Shown here: positions 1-8,512 of the stretch, piece after piece | How the letters are laid out: each line of letters begins with the position of its first letter | How positions within the stretch are numbered: the first letter of the stretch is position 1 | Source: Aerosticca soli | GTDB taxonomy: Bacteria; Pseudomonadota; Gammaproteobacteria; Xanthomonadales; Rhodanobacteraceae | Direction of reading: 5' to 3' | Assembly (NCBI RefSeq): GCF_003967035.1 | Contig: NZ_AP018560.1 | Span: 1,883,001-1,947,000, forward strand | DNA length: 64,000 nt | Notes under the pieces: model-generated | Told to the model about the DNA's origin: nothing | Databases searched by the model: none | What the model saw: the letters and a program-made list of their open reading frames with translations, nothing else | Program-made: the position numbers and the translations under genes

Positions 1-354
1 GAGCAGGTAATCGAAGCGGAGACGGATGCGGGCGCGATCGGCCAAGTCCTGCTGCGAGGCCAGGCAGGCGCGCAGCAAGTCCTCGAGCATGGGCGCGTCC
101 AGCGTGCGCGTGCTCAGGCACTCATCGACCAGCAGATAAAGCCGCGACATGTGGATGCCGCGCCTGTCCGGCCGCAACAGGTTGACGAACACGCCGACTT
201 CAGCCGGCGCGCGCTGCACGCCGTCGCCGCCGTCGAATGCGACCGGCGCCGCGATGCCGTCCATGCCAACCCAATCGAGCACACCGGCATGATGCGGCTG
301 CCCGTGGAGGGCGATGTCGGGCATGGAGCGGGCGGGGTTTTCGTGACTGTGCAT
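1..354 (-). CDS. folE2: GTP cyclohydrolase FolE2 (type IB), truncated by window edge
   Basis: The first 118 residues are present; the rest lies left of position 1. FolE2 converts GTP to 7,8-dihydroneopterin triphosphate, the entry step to folate and to queuosine, in the cytoplasm. The call rests on the family signatures LDWVGMDGIAAPV (residues 26-38) and RGIHMSRLY (65-73), the latter diagnostic for FolE2 rather than FolE1. The ATG at 354 has a GGAAG Shine-Dalgarno (SD) about 7 bases upstream. It is the last visible gene of a minus-strand run ubiG-gph-squalene-synthase-like-folE2, 89 bp after its neighbour. A second queuosine gene, queG, lies at the other end of the window, which is probably coincidence. 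Confidence 0.88.
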   Translation of the reverse strand, partial: MHSHENPARSMPDIALHGQPHHAGVLDWVGMDGIAAPVAFDGGDGVQRAPAEVGVFVNLLRPDRRGIHMSRLYLLVDECLSTRTLDAPMLEDLLRACLASQQDLADRARIRLRFDYLL

Positions 355-443
355 CGAGGACTTCCACGCACACGGCATGCCGTGCAGGACCGGTTATTTT
401 GGCCCACGCTGGGCCACGGCGACAGACCGCGGGAAAAACCCCA

Positions 444-1298
444 TCAGCCCGCTGCGGCGTGCCAGCCGCGCGCCGCGCGCCAGGCCGCAAACGGCAGACC
501 GGGATCGGTGCGCCCGTCGCCCCGCTGCAGGACCGCCAGCGGCCGCTCGGCGCGACGCGCCCGTCGCAGCAAGCGGGCATCCCCGCGCGCGGCCAGGGCG
601 CGGAAAACGCTGAGTGGCCCCGGCAGTCGCAGGGCGTCTTGCCAGGCCTGCGCCAGATCGTCGAGCTGCGCGCGCACGGCCGCGGTGCGCTCGGCGGAGT
701 CCTCGCGCAAGCGGCCACGGTCGAGGCCGAAGCGGGCCAGCCGCGTCATCGGCAAGGCCAGGCGTTCGCGCTCGGCATCGTCCTCCAAGCGGCGCAGCGC
801 AAAGAGCAGATGACCGAGCGCGGCCAGCCGCGCCGCACGCGCCGCCGGAACGGACGGCCCGTACCACCAGGCCGTCTCCAGGACCGCGAGCGCGCCGTGC
901 AGCTTCAAGCTGGCGTCGAGCTGGGTCGCGAAGTCGGAGGCGGTGCCTGCTTCGAGCCCGGCCAGCGCGGCCTGCACCGGCGCCAGCCACAGCGCCATCG
1001 GCAGCGCGCTGGCGCGGGCTTCGGCAAACAGCACGCGGCTCAAGGGGTGATGCGGCCGGCCGTGGGCCGCCTCGTCGAGTTCCTGCGCCCACCAGTGCAG
1101 CTTGCCCGCCGCCACGTGCGGCTCGCGGATGCCGTAGGCGGCGCCGAGCCATTCATGCTCCAGCGCTGCCAGGGCGAGGTGCCCGGGATACACGGACGGA
1201 TCGACGAACGCCAGCGCCACGCGCTGCTGCGGCTGCGCGGCCAGCCAGGGTTCGACATGGCTCCACCAGGCCTCGCGGGTGACGGCCGGCGCGCTCAT
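444..1298 (-). CDS. Squalene/phytoene-synthase-like protein, first Asp-rich motif absent
   Basis: A 284-residue all-helical protein of the squalene/phytoene synthase superfamily. The recognisable blocks are KLHWWAQELDEAAHG followed by RPHHPLSRVL (residues 66-90, the phytoene-synthase E-L-D-x-A-x-x-G-x-P-x-H-P region) and a degenerate second motif ALRRLEDDAERERLALP (167-183). The first aspartate-rich DDxxD-type motif that binds diphosphate-Mg in true synthases is not visible; the matching stretch reads ALEHEWLGAAYG (45-56). It therefore looks more like the NDUFAF6-type branch than a working prenyl-condensing enzyme. The ATG at 1298 overlaps the gph stop (ATGA), so it is translationally coupled. 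Membership of the superfamily is fairly sure; function is unknown. Confidence 0.75.
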   Translation of the reverse strand: MSAPAVTREAWWSHVEPWLAAQPQQRVALAFVDPSVYPGHLALAALEHEWLGAAYGIREPHVAAGKLHWWAQELDEAAHGRPHHPLSRVLFAEARASALPMALWLAPVQAALAGLEAGTASDFATQLDASLKLHGALAVLETAWWYGPSVPAARAARLAALGHLLFALRRLEDDAERERLALPMTRLARFGLDRGRLREDSAERTAAVRAQLDDLAQAWQDALRLPGPLSVFRALAARGDARLLRRARRAERPLAVLQRGDGRTDPGLPFAAWRAARGWHAAAG

Positions 1299-1969
1299 GC
1301 GGCGCGATGAAGACCGAGCAGCGCGGCCAGATCCTGCGGGCGCTCGACCAGGCAGTCGGCGCCCCACGCCATGGGATCGCCGCCGTTGAGATACCCCCAG
1401 CCCACTGCCACGGTGTAGAGCCCGGCGGCCTTGCCGGCCAGCACGTCGCGGCGGTCATCACCGACGAACACGCCGCGCGACGGCTCGATGCCGGCCTGGC
1501 TGCAGGCCAGCCGCACCGGGGCCGGATCGGGCTTCTTGACCGGCAGCGTGTCGCCGCAGACCAGCGCGGCCAGGCGCGGGCGCCAGCCGATGCGCTCGAG
1601 CAGCGCGCAGGTCAAGGCGCCGGCCTTGTTGGTGACGATGCCCCAGGGCAGGGCGCGGGTCTCGAGCTGCTGCAGGAGCTCCGGGACGCCGGCGAAGGGG
1701 CGCGTGTCGTGCGCGATGCGCTGGCCGTACAGTTCGAGAAAGCGCGGCAGGCGGCGCGCGAGAGCGGCCTCGTCCTCGTCGAACGCGCAACGCAGGACCG
1801 CCATGGCGCCGCTCGAGACCACTGGGCGCACGCGTTCCAGCGGCGGCGCGGCGACCCCGGCCTCGTCGGCATAGGCGACCAGCGCGGCATGCAGGTCCGG
1901 AGCGCTGTCGAGCAGGGTGCCGTCGAGATCGAACAGCACGCCGTCGATGGCGGTGGGCGGCGACCTCAT
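1295..1969 (-). CDS. gph: Phosphoglycolate phosphatase (HAD family)
   Basis: A 224-residue HAD-superfamily hydrolase that would dephosphorylate 2-phosphoglycolate or a related small phosphate ester in the cytoplasm. Motif I is FDLDGTLLDS (residues 13-22, nucleophile Asp14, acid/base Asp16), motif II is the Thr in IVTNK (111-115), motif III is VKKPDP (144-149), and motif IV is VFVGDDRRD (167-175). The helical cap between motifs I and II fits the phosphoglycolate phosphatase group. The gene overlaps ubiG upstream and the squalene-synthase-like gene downstream by 4 bp each. ubiG-gph adjacency is common in proteobacteria. Substrate is assigned by family and position, so a related HAD substrate is possible. 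Confidence 0.9.
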   Translation of the reverse strand: MRSPPTAIDGVLFDLDGTLLDSAPDLHAALVAYADEAGVAAPPLERVRPVVSSGAMAVLRCAFDEDEAALARRLPRFLELYGQRIAHDTRPFAGVPELLQQLETRALPWGIVTNKAGALTCALLERIGWRPRLAALVCGDTLPVKKPDPAPVRLACSQAGIEPSRGVFVGDDRRDVLAGKAAGLYTVAVGWGYLNGGDPMAWGADCLVERPQDLAALLGLHRAA

Positions 1970-2676
1970 GCCGGCTTCCTCGCGCCCAGGAGATAGTTGA
2001 TCGCCGGGTTGCGGCTCAACGCGGCCTTGCGGGTGAGCGGGTTGTAGGCAAGACCGGAGAGATCCTGCAGTTCGAGCCCGTACCGGCGCAGCAGCCTGGC
2101 CAGCTCCGAGGGCTTCAAGAACCTGGCGTAATGGTGGGTGCCGCGCGGCAGCAGCTTGAGCACATATTCGGCGCCGAGGATCGCCGCGCCGAAAGCAAGC
2201 GGCGTGCGGTTCAGGGTGGACATGAAGAGCCAGCCGCCGGGCCGCAGCAGAGCGGCCAGATCGGCCACCAGCGCGGCCGGGTCGGGCACGTGTTCGACGA
2301 GTTCCATGCAGCACACCGCGTCGAAACCGGCCGGCTCGGCGCGCGCGAGCTCGCTGGAGGATTGCACGCGGTAATCGACCTTGAGCCCGGACTCGTGCAG
2401 ATGCAGTCGCGCGACCTCGATCACCCGCTCGCCACGATCGATGCCGACCACCTCGGCGCCGGCGCGGGCCAGCGCCTCGCTCAAGAGCCCGCCGCCGCAG
2501 CCGACGTCGGCCACCCGCGCGCCGCGCAGATCCACGTGTGCGGCGATGTAATCGAAACGCACCGGGTTGAGATCGTGCAGCGGGCGCGATTCGCCGTCCG
2601 GGTCCCACCAGCGGGCGGCCAGTTCGCCGAAGCGGGCGATCTCGGCCGGATCGGCGTTGTCGAGGACGAGGGTCAT
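1966..2676 (-). CDS. ubiG: Ubiquinone biosynthesis O-methyltransferase UbiG
   Basis: SAM-dependent methyltransferase, 236 residues, catalysing the two O-methylations of the ubiquinone ring at the inner face of the cytoplasmic membrane. Family features are WWDPDGESRPLHDLNPVR (residues 23-40), motif I VADVGCGGGLLSE (55-67) with acidic residue Asp80, and the PGG block of motif III. The start is taken at the ATG at 2676 because GGAGA lies six bases upstream; a TTG four codons earlier overlaps that ribosome-binding site. It is the first gene of the minus-strand run and faces the glycine-zipper gene across a 122-bp divergent intergenic region. Confidence 0.95.
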   Translation of the reverse strand: MTLVLDNADPAEIARFGELAARWWDPDGESRPLHDLNPVRFDYIAAHVDLRGARVADVGCGGGLLSEALARAGAEVVGIDRGERVIEVARLHLHESGLKVDYRVQSSSELARAEPAGFDAVCCMELVEHVPDPAALVADLAALLRPGGWLFMSTLNRTPLAFGAAILGAEYVLKLLPRGTHHYARFLKPSELARLLRRYGLELQDLSGLAYNPLTRKAALSRNPAINYLLGARKPA

Positions 2677-2731
2677 GGCTTTCTCCAAACCTTGAGACGG
2701 AACCGCGCCGGCGGCCCGAATGTTTGCATCC

Positions 2732-2761
2732 TTGACCGGACGGTCACGGCAGGGTCGATAA
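2732..2761 (+). promoter_or_regulatory. Candidate promoter with palindromic operator before the glycine-zipper gene
   Basis: TTGACC at 2732-2737 and CGATAA at 2756-2761 (18-bp spacer) make a modest sigma-70-type promoter 38 bp upstream of the ATG at 2799. A perfect 14-base inverted repeat, TGACCG-GA-CGGTCA, lies at 2733-2746 over the -35 element and spacer, the shape of a TetR-family operator. The palindrome is seen directly; the promoter and the repressor class are inference. Confidence 0.4.
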
Positions 2762-2798
2762 GTTTTTCAGCAAATCCATCCATGGCGAGGGTCAATCC

Positions 2799-3134
2799 AT
2801 GAACAAGCGTAGCTCCATCGCCCTGCTGCTGGCGCTCGGTGCCCTGAACGGGCTGCCGCAGGCGGCGCAGGCCCAGCAAAAGCGCGTCGTCTGCGAGGAC
2901 GTGCAGGTCAAACACACCGATTCGGGCGACAAGAACCGTATCGCCGGCACCGCGATCGGCGCGGCGGCGGGCGGCCTGGTCGGCCACCAGATCGGCGGCG
3001 GCACCGGCAAGACCCTGGCCACCGTCGGCGGTGCGGTGGCCGGTGGCGTGGTCGGCAACAAGGTGCAGAAATCGCATCAGGACGCAAACGCCACCTACAC
3101 CACCGAGCGCCGCTGCCACGAAGTCGAGGACTGA
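2799..3134 (+). CDS. Glycine-zipper 2TM domain outer-membrane/periplasmic protein
   Basis: A 111-residue exported protein with a signal peptide ending near AQA (residues 23-25). A glycine-zipper segment follows at about 48-80 (AGTAIGAAAGGLVGHQIGGG, then GGAVAGGVVG), typical of the Rickettsia 17-kDa-antigen/SlyB-like family. There is no lipobox cysteine, so it is probably periplasmic or membrane-inserted rather than a lipoprotein. Two cysteines (in VVCEDV and RRCHEVED) could form a disulfide. GAGG lies eight bases before the ATG. It stands alone between ubiG and ispH, and a palindrome in its promoter suggests regulated, perhaps envelope-stress, expression. Precise function is unknown for the family. 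Confidence 0.85.
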   Translation: MNKRSSIALLLALGALNGLPQAAQAQQKRVVCEDVQVKHTDSGDKNRIAGTAIGAAAGGLVGHQIGGGTGKTLATVGGAVAGGVVGNKVQKSHQDANATYTTERRCHEVED

Positions 3135-3161
3135 CCGGCGGCAAAGCGCCTGCCAGGCCCA

Positions 3162-4115
3162 TCAGGTGCGTGCGGTCTCGCCGCCACGCAGGACCTTGGG
3201 CAGCGCGAAGGTGATCGTCTCCGGCTCGCCATCGAGCTCGCGCACGCCGGTCGCGCCCCACGACGCGAGCCTGGCGATCACCTCGCGCACCAGTTTCTCC
3301 GGCGCCGAGGCGCCGGCGGTCAGGCCGATCCGCGAGACGCCCTCGAGCCAGCCGCGCTCGATGTCTTCCGCGCCGTCGATGAGATGGGCGCGCACGCCTT
3401 CCTTCTCGGCCAGTTCGCGCAGGCGATTGGAGTTGGAGCTGTTCACCGAACCCACCACCAGCACCAGCTCGGTCTGCGCGGCCAGCCTGCGCACGGCGTC
3501 CTGGCGGTTCTGCGTGGCGTAGCAGATGTCGTCCTTGCGCGGCCCCTCGATGGCCGGGAAACGCGCACGCAGCGCCGCGATGATGGCGCGGGTATCGTCC
3601 ACCGACAGCGTGGTCTGGGTCACGTAGGAGAGCCGCTCGGGATCGCGCACCACGAGGCGGGCGACGTCCTCGACCGACTCGACCAGCAGGATCTCGCCCG
3701 CATGGCGCGCGTCCCACTGGCCCATGGTGCCTTCCACTTCCGGGTGGCCGGCATGACCGATCAGCACCACGCTGCGGCCGAGCCGACCGAGCCGCGCCAC
3801 CTCCATGTGCACCTTGGTCACCAGCGGACAGGTGGCGTCGAACACCTTGAGCCCGCGCCGCGCCGCCTCCTCGCGCACCGCCTGCGGCACGCCGTGGGCG
3901 CTGAAGATCAGCGTGGCGCCATCGGGCACCTCGGCCAGATCCTCGACGAAGACCGCCCCGGCAGCGCGCAGGCGATCGACCACGTGACGGTTGTGCACGA
4001 CCTCGTGGCGCACGTAGATCGGCGCGCCGAAGGCTTCCAGCGCGCGCTCGACGATGGCGATGGCGCGATCCACGCCGGCGCAGAAGCCGCGCGGATTGGC
4101 AAGCAGGATGTCCAT
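3162..4115 (-). CDS. ispH: 4-hydroxy-3-methylbut-2-enyl diphosphate reductase
   Basis: Last enzyme of the MEP isoprenoid pathway, reducing HMBPP to IPP and DMAPP with a [4Fe-4S] cluster. At 317 residues it is full length. The three cluster cysteines are Cys12 (PRGFCAG), Cys96 (DATCPLV) and Cys198 (DDICYAT); the substrate-pocket residues His41, His124 and Glu126 ([13 protein letters not shown]) are all present. The gene follows lspA by seven bases, so it is probably the tail of the murJ-ribF-ileS-lspA-ispH run. Unlike the Escherichia coli order there is no fkpB between lspA and ispH. Confidence 0.97.
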   Translation of the reverse strand: MDILLANPRGFCAGVDRAIAIVERALEAFGAPIYVRHEVVHNRHVVDRLRAAGAVFVEDLAEVPDGATLIFSAHGVPQAVREEAARRGLKVFDATCPLVTKVHMEVARLGRLGRSVVLIGHAGHPEVEGTMGQWDARHAGEILLVESVEDVARLVVRDPERLSYVTQTTLSVDDTRAIIAALRARFPAIEGPRKDDICYATQNRQDAVRRLAAQTELVLVVGSVNSSNSNRLRELAEKEGVRAHLIDGAEDIERGWLEGVSRIGLTAGASAPEKLVREVIARLASWGATGVRELDGEPETITFALPKVLRGGETART

Positions 4116-4122
4116 GACGCAA

Positions 4123-4623
4123 TTATCGCACGCCCTTGTGCGTGCGCCCGCCGCGCCAGCCGAACACGAACAGCGCCACCGCGCCCACGGTGATCGCGCA
4201 ATCGGCCAGGTTGAAGACCGGATAGCTCCACTGGCGGTAGTGCACGTGGATGAAATCGGTGACCTGGCCCAGCCGCCAGCGGTCGATCAGGTTGCCGACC
4301 GCGCCGCCGATGATGAGTGCGAGCGGCAGCGCGGTGCGCCAGTCGCGGCGCGGCGTGCGCACGAGCCAGAGGACGAGCGCCACGCCGATCGCCAGCGCCA
4401 GGGCGATGAAGAACCAGCGCTGCCAGCCGGAACCCGCGGCAAGAAAACTGAACGCCGCGCCGGTATTGAAGGCGAGCGTCCAGTCGAGCAGGCCGGGAAT
4501 CACCGGCCGCGTGGTGCCGAGCGGCTGCAGGGCGGTGAGCGCCCAGTGCTTGCTGCCCTGGTCGAGCGCCACCACCAGCGCGGAGAGCGCCAGCCAGGGC
4601 AAGGCGTTGGACGGCATCCGCAT
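4123..4623 (-). CDS. lspA: Prolipoprotein signal peptidase (signal peptidase II)
   Basis: Integral membrane aspartic protease that removes the signal peptide from diacylglyceryl-prolipoproteins. The protein has 166 residues and four membrane segments. Conserved blocks are DQGSK (21-25), FNTGAAFSF (52-60), [10 protein letters not shown] (106-115) and FNLADCAI (137-144); the catalytic pair would be Asp114 and Asp141. Two in-frame ATGs, at 4623 and 4617, are possible; the first is used here and gives standard catalytic numbering. No clear SD is visible, which fits coupling to ileS, whose stop is five bases upstream. Confidence 0.95.
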   Translation of the reverse strand: MRMPSNALPWLALSALVVALDQGSKHWALTALQPLGTTRPVIPGLLDWTLAFNTGAAFSFLAAGSGWQRWFFIALALAIGVALVLWLVRTPRRDWRTALPLALIIGGAVGNLIDRWRLGQVTDFIHVHYRQWSYPVFNLADCAITVGAVALFVFGWRGGRTHKGVR

Positions 4624-4628
4624 GCGTT

Positions 4629-7484
4629 TTAGAACCAGTGCCGGGTTTCGCCCGGACCTTCGACATTGCCGACACAGCGGCTGCACAGCTGCGGATGGCG
4701 CGGGTCGCTGCCCACGTCCGGACGGTGGTGCCAGCAACGCACGCACTTGGCCGCCGTGCTCGGCGCGGCCGCGACCCAGACTTCGCCCTCGCCCAGTTCC
4801 GCGCGGACGGCGTCGGTGGGCGGCGCGGCGAGCGGCTGCAGATGCACCTCGGAGGTGATGAAGAAAAAGCGCAGCTCCGCCGCCGCCGGCGCCAGCCGGG
4901 CCAGCGTGGCCGGATCGGCATGCACGCTGAGTTCCGCATCGAGCGCGGCGCCGATCCGCTCGGCCTTGCGCAGCGGCTCCAGCGCCCGCGTGGCCGCCTC
5001 GCGGATGGCCAGCAGATCGGCCCACCAGCGTCGCCGCTCGGGCGTGCCCTCGGTGGCGGCGAGGCCTTCGTACCAGGTCTCGAACAGCACGCTCGCCCCG
5101 CGCGTGCCGGGCAGGTGCCGCCAGATTTCCTCGGCGGTGAAGGCGAGCACCGGCGCCAACCAGCGCACCAGCGCCTCGGCGATGCGGTACATCGCGCTCT
5201 GCGCGCTGCGCCGGCCGTGGCTGTCGGTCGGCATGGTGTAGAGCCGGTCCTTGGTGATGTCCAGATACAGCGCACCCATGTCGTTGGTGCAGAAGTTCTG
5301 CACCCGCGCGATGACTTCCGGAAAGTCGTAGCGCTCGTAGGCGGCGGTCACCGCCTGCTGCACGTCGAAGGCCTGCTGCACGGCCCAGCGGTCGAGGGCG
5401 AGGCCATCGCCGACCGCGACGAGATGCGTGGCCGGATCGAAGCCGTCGAGATTGCCGAGCAAAAAGCGGGCGGTGTTGCGGATGCGCCGGTAGCTGTCGC
5501 TGACGCGCTTGAGGATTTCCTCCGACAGCGACATCTCGTTGCGGTAATCGGTGGAGGCCACCCACAGGCGCAGGATGTCCGCGCCCAGGCGGTCCATGAT
5601 GTCCTGCGGCTCGATGCCGTTGCCGAGCGACTTGGACATCTTGCGGCCCTGCGCATCCACGGTGAACCCATGGGTGAGCAGCTGCCGGTAAGGCGGCCGG
5701 CCATCCAGCATCGAGGCGGTGAGCAGCGAGGAATGGAACCAGCCGCGGTGCTGGTCCGAGCCTTCCAGGTACAGGTCGGCCGGAAAGCGCAACACGTGGG
5801 CATGCGAGCCGCGCAGCACGTGCCAGTGGGTGGTGCCCGAATCGAACCACACGTCCAGGGTGTCGCGGTTCTTCTCGTAATGCTCGGCCTCCTCGCCCAG
5901 GAGCTCGCGCGGATCCAGGCTCTGCCAGGCCTCGATGCCGCCCCGCTCCACCCGTTGGGCGACCGCCTCCAGAAGTTCGTCCGTGCGCGGATGCAGCTCG
6001 CCGGTTTCCTTGTGCACGAAAAACGCCATCGGCACGCCCCACTGGCGCTGGCGCGAGAGCGTCCAGTCCGGCCGTTCGGCGATCATGCCCTGCAGGCGCT
6101 GCTTGCCCCAGGCGGGGAAGAACTCCGTCGCCTCGACGCCTTCCAGCGCGGTCTGGCGCAGGGTCTTGCCGCCGTCGCGGGGCGCGATGTCCATGCCGGC
6201 GAACCATTGCGACGTGGCGCGGTAGATGATCGGCGTCTTGTGCCGCCAGCAATGCATGTAGCTGTGGGTGTAGGCCTCGCGATGCAGCAGTGCGCCTGCG
6301 CGTTCGAGCGCGTCGGCGATCAGCGGGTTGGCCTTCCACAGGAACATCCCGCCGAACAGCGGCAGCCAGGAGGCATACACGCCATTGCCCATCACCGGGT
6401 TCAGGATGTCGGCATCGGCCATGCCGTGGGCCTTGCAGGAGAGGAAGTCCTCCACGCCATAGGCCGGCGCCGAATGCACGATGCCGGTGCCGGTGTCCAG
6501 GGTCACGTAGTCGGCCAGATAGACCGGCGCGGTGCGCGCGTAGCCGGGATCGACCTCGTAAAGCGGATGGCGAAAGCGCAGTTCGGCCAGCGCCCGGCCG
6601 GGCGCGGTGGCGAGCACGTGACCGGTGAGTCCGTAGCGGGCAAGGCACGGCTCGACCCGGGCCGCGGCCAGGATCAGCAGGCCGTGCGGGGTTTCCACCA
6701 GGGCGTAGTCATGATCCGGGTGCGCATTGAGCGCCTGGTTGGCCGGGATCGTCCACGGCGTGGTGGTCCAGATCACGATCGCGCCGCGCGCCGACGGCAA
6801 CCCGGCAAGCCCGAAGGCCCGGGCCACGGCGGCAGGATCGTCGAAGGCGAAGGCCACGTCGATGGCGATGTCGGTCTTGTCCTCGTATTCCACCTCGGCC
6901 TCGGCCAGCGCCGAACCGCAGTCGAAGCACCAGTTGACCGGCTTCAGGCCGCGATAGACGTAACCCTTGCGCATGATCGCGGCCAGGGCGCGGATCTCCC
7001 CGGCCTCGTTGCCGGGCGCCATGGTGAGGTAGGGGTTTTCCCAGTCACCGAGCACTCCCAGCCGCTTGAAATCGGCCTTCTGCTTGGCGATCTGCTCGGT
7101 CGCGTAGGCGCGCGCCCTCGCCTGCACCTCGGCGGCGGGCAGGCCCTTGCCGTATTGCTTCTCGATCTGGATCTCGATCGGCATGCCATGGCAATCCCAG
7201 CCCGGCACGTAGGGCGCATGGAAGCCCGCCAGCAGCTTGGATTTGACGATGACGTCCTTGAGGATCTTGTTGATCGCATGGCCCAGGTGGATCGTGCCAT
7301 TGGCGTAGGGCGGGCCGTCGTGCAGCACGAACAGGGGCCGGCCGGCGGTCTTTTCCTGGATGCGCGCATAAAGATCCATGCGTTCCCATTCGGCAAGCCA
7401 GGCCGGCTCGCGCCTGGGCAGATCGCCGCGCATCGGAAAGTCGGTCTGCGGCAGGTTGATGGTGTACTTGTAATCCTGGCTCAT
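4629..7484 (-). CDS. ileS: Isoleucyl-tRNA synthetase
   Basis: Class I aminoacyl-tRNA synthetase, 951 residues, charging tRNA-Ile. Seen in order: the HIGH-type motif HLGH at 66-69 within [14 protein letters not shown], the CP1 editing domain, KMSKS around residue 613 ([11 protein letters not shown]), the anticodon-binding helices, and a C-terminal zinc finger CVRCWHH...CSRCVGN. The zinc finger marks it as the bacterial IleS1 type, which is usually mupirocin-sensitive. It sits between ribF and lspA in the conserved gammaproteobacterial order. An overlapping open frame of 994 codons on the opposite strand (4638-7622) is a GC-rich shadow. Confidence 0.98.
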   Translation of the reverse strand: MSQDYKYTINLPQTDFPMRGDLPRREPAWLAEWERMDLYARIQEKTAGRPLFVLHDGPPYANGTIHLGHAINKILKDVIVKSKLLAGFHAPYVPGWDCHGMPIEIQIEKQYGKGLPAAEVQARARAYATEQIAKQKADFKRLGVLGDWENPYLTMAPGNEAGEIRALAAIMRKGYVYRGLKPVNWCFDCGSALAEAEVEYEDKTDIAIDVAFAFDDPAAVARAFGLAGLPSARGAIVIWTTTPWTIPANQALNAHPDHDYALVETPHGLLILAAARVEPCLARYGLTGHVLATAPGRALAELRFRHPLYEVDPGYARTAPVYLADYVTLDTGTGIVHSAPAYGVEDFLSCKAHGMADADILNPVMGNGVYASWLPLFGGMFLWKANPLIADALERAGALLHREAYTHSYMHCWRHKTPIIYRATSQWFAGMDIAPRDGGKTLRQTALEGVEATEFFPAWGKQRLQGMIAERPDWTLSRQRQWGVPMAFFVHKETGELHPRTDELLEAVAQRVERGGIEAWQSLDPRELLGEEAEHYEKNRDTLDVWFDSGTTHWHVLRGSHAHVLRFPADLYLEGSDQHRGWFHSSLLTASMLDGRPPYRQLLTHGFTVDAQGRKMSKSLGNGIEPQDIMDRLGADILRLWVASTDYRNEMSLSEEILKRVSDSYRRIRNTARFLLGNLDGFDPATHLVAVGDGLALDRWAVQQAFDVQQAVTAAYERYDFPEVIARVQNFCTNDMGALYLDITKDRLYTMPTDSHGRRSAQSAMYRIAEALVRWLAPVLAFTAEEIWRHLPGTRGASVLFETWYEGLAATEGTPERRRWWADLLAIREAATRALEPLRKAERIGAALDAELSVHADPATLARLAPAAAELRFFFITSEVHLQPLAAPPTDAVRAELGEGEVWVAAAPSTAAKCVRCWHHRPDVGSDPRHPQLCSRCVGNVEGPGETRHWF

Positions 7485-7545
7485 GGCTCGAGGCTTGAAA
7501 GGGCGATAAAAGGCTTTGAAAAACGAAACGCTCGGGGCAAAAGGC

Positions 7546-8496
7546 TCAGGCCTCGGCCAGACGCGGATTCATCCCCAGGATCTCGCGGGCACGGCGCGCG
7601 TCGACGTCCATTTGCGCCTTGAGCGACTCCAGGTCGTCGAAGCGCTGCTCGTCGCGCAGCTTGGCGACGAATTCCACCGCCATGCGCTGACCGTACAGGT
7701 CGCCGTCGAAATCGAACAGATGCACTTCGAGCAGCGGCCGCGCGACCTGGTTCACCGTCGGACGCACGCCCAGGCTCGCCACGGCCGGCCAGCTGCAAGG
7801 GCTCTGGCCAAGACCCACGCGCACGGCAAAGATGCCCTGTACCGGACTCACCCGCCGGCCCAGCGCGATGTTGGCGGTGGGAAACCCGAGCGCCCGACCC
7901 AGCCGGTTGCCGTGGCCGACCCGGCCGGTGATCACGAACGGGTGGCCGAGCAATTCGGCGGCACCCGAGCATTCCCCGGCGGCGAGCAGGGCACGGATGC
8001 GGCTGGCCGAGATGCGCGCGCCGTTCATGGTGACCGGCGGCATCACCCGGGTGGCAAAACCCCATTGCGCGCCCAGCCGCTCGAGCATGGCCACGTCGCC
8101 GCGGCGGGCATGGCCGAAACGGAAATCCCCGCCCACCCACACCTCGCGCGCGGCGAGCCGGTGCACCAATACCTGCTGCACGAAATCCTCGGCGGACATC
8201 GCGCTCAAGCGGGCGTTGAAGCGCAGCAGCAACGTGTGCGCGATGCCGGCGGCGGCCAGACCTTCCAGCTTGTCGCGCACGCCGGAAAGCCGCGGCAGCG
8301 GCGCGGGCGAAAAAAAGGCACGCGGCAACGGCTCGAAACTCACCACCGCCGGCAGGCAGCCGGTCGCCTGCGCGCGCTCGCACACCTGCGCCAGCAGCAT
8401 CCGATGGCCACGGTGCAGGCCGTCGAAAGCGCCGATCGCCACGATGCTGCCGCCGGGTGCCAGGCCAGGCCCGGCAAGGTCCCGGGAGAGTCTCAT
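7546..8496 (-). CDS. ribF: Bifunctional riboflavin kinase / FAD synthetase
   Basis: Makes FMN from riboflavin and then FAD. The N-terminal nucleotidyltransferase domain carries [10 protein letters not shown] (residues 22-31) and a later SASRIR segment. The C-terminal flavokinase domain carries [16 protein letters not shown] and the VASLGVRPT segment. Length (316 residues) is normal. Tandem ATGs at 8499 and 8496 are both possible; the second leaves slightly better spacing to an upstream GGCGG. It is 61 bp from ileS and 16 bp from murJ, in the conserved murJ-ribF-ileS order. No FMN riboswitch is visible upstream. Confidence 0.96.
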   Translation of the reverse strand: MRLSRDLAGPGLAPGGSIVAIGAFDGLHRGHRMLLAQVCERAQATGCLPAVVSFEPLPRAFFSPAPLPRLSGVRDKLEGLAAAGIAHTLLLRFNARLSAMSAEDFVQQVLVHRLAAREVWVGGDFRFGHARRGDVAMLERLGAQWGFATRVMPPVTMNGARISASRIRALLAAGECSGAAELLGHPFVITGRVGHGNRLGRALGFPTANIALGRRVSPVQGIFAVRVGLGQSPCSWPAVASLGVRPTVNQVARPLLEVHLFDFDGDLYGQRMAVEFVAKLRDEQRFDDLESLKAQMDVDARRAREILGMNPRLAEA

Positions 8497-8512
8497 CATC
8501 CGCCGAGTATAG

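Noticed and set aside
7485-7545. Regulatory RNA (FMN riboswitch) at ribF
   Set aside because: The interval is downstream of ribF and only 61 bp; the upstream gap is 16 bp. No RFN element.
4638-7622. 994-codon open frame antisense to ileS
   Set aside because: GC-rich third-position shadow: Arg/Gly/His-rich composition, no family pattern, and it covers a certain ileS.
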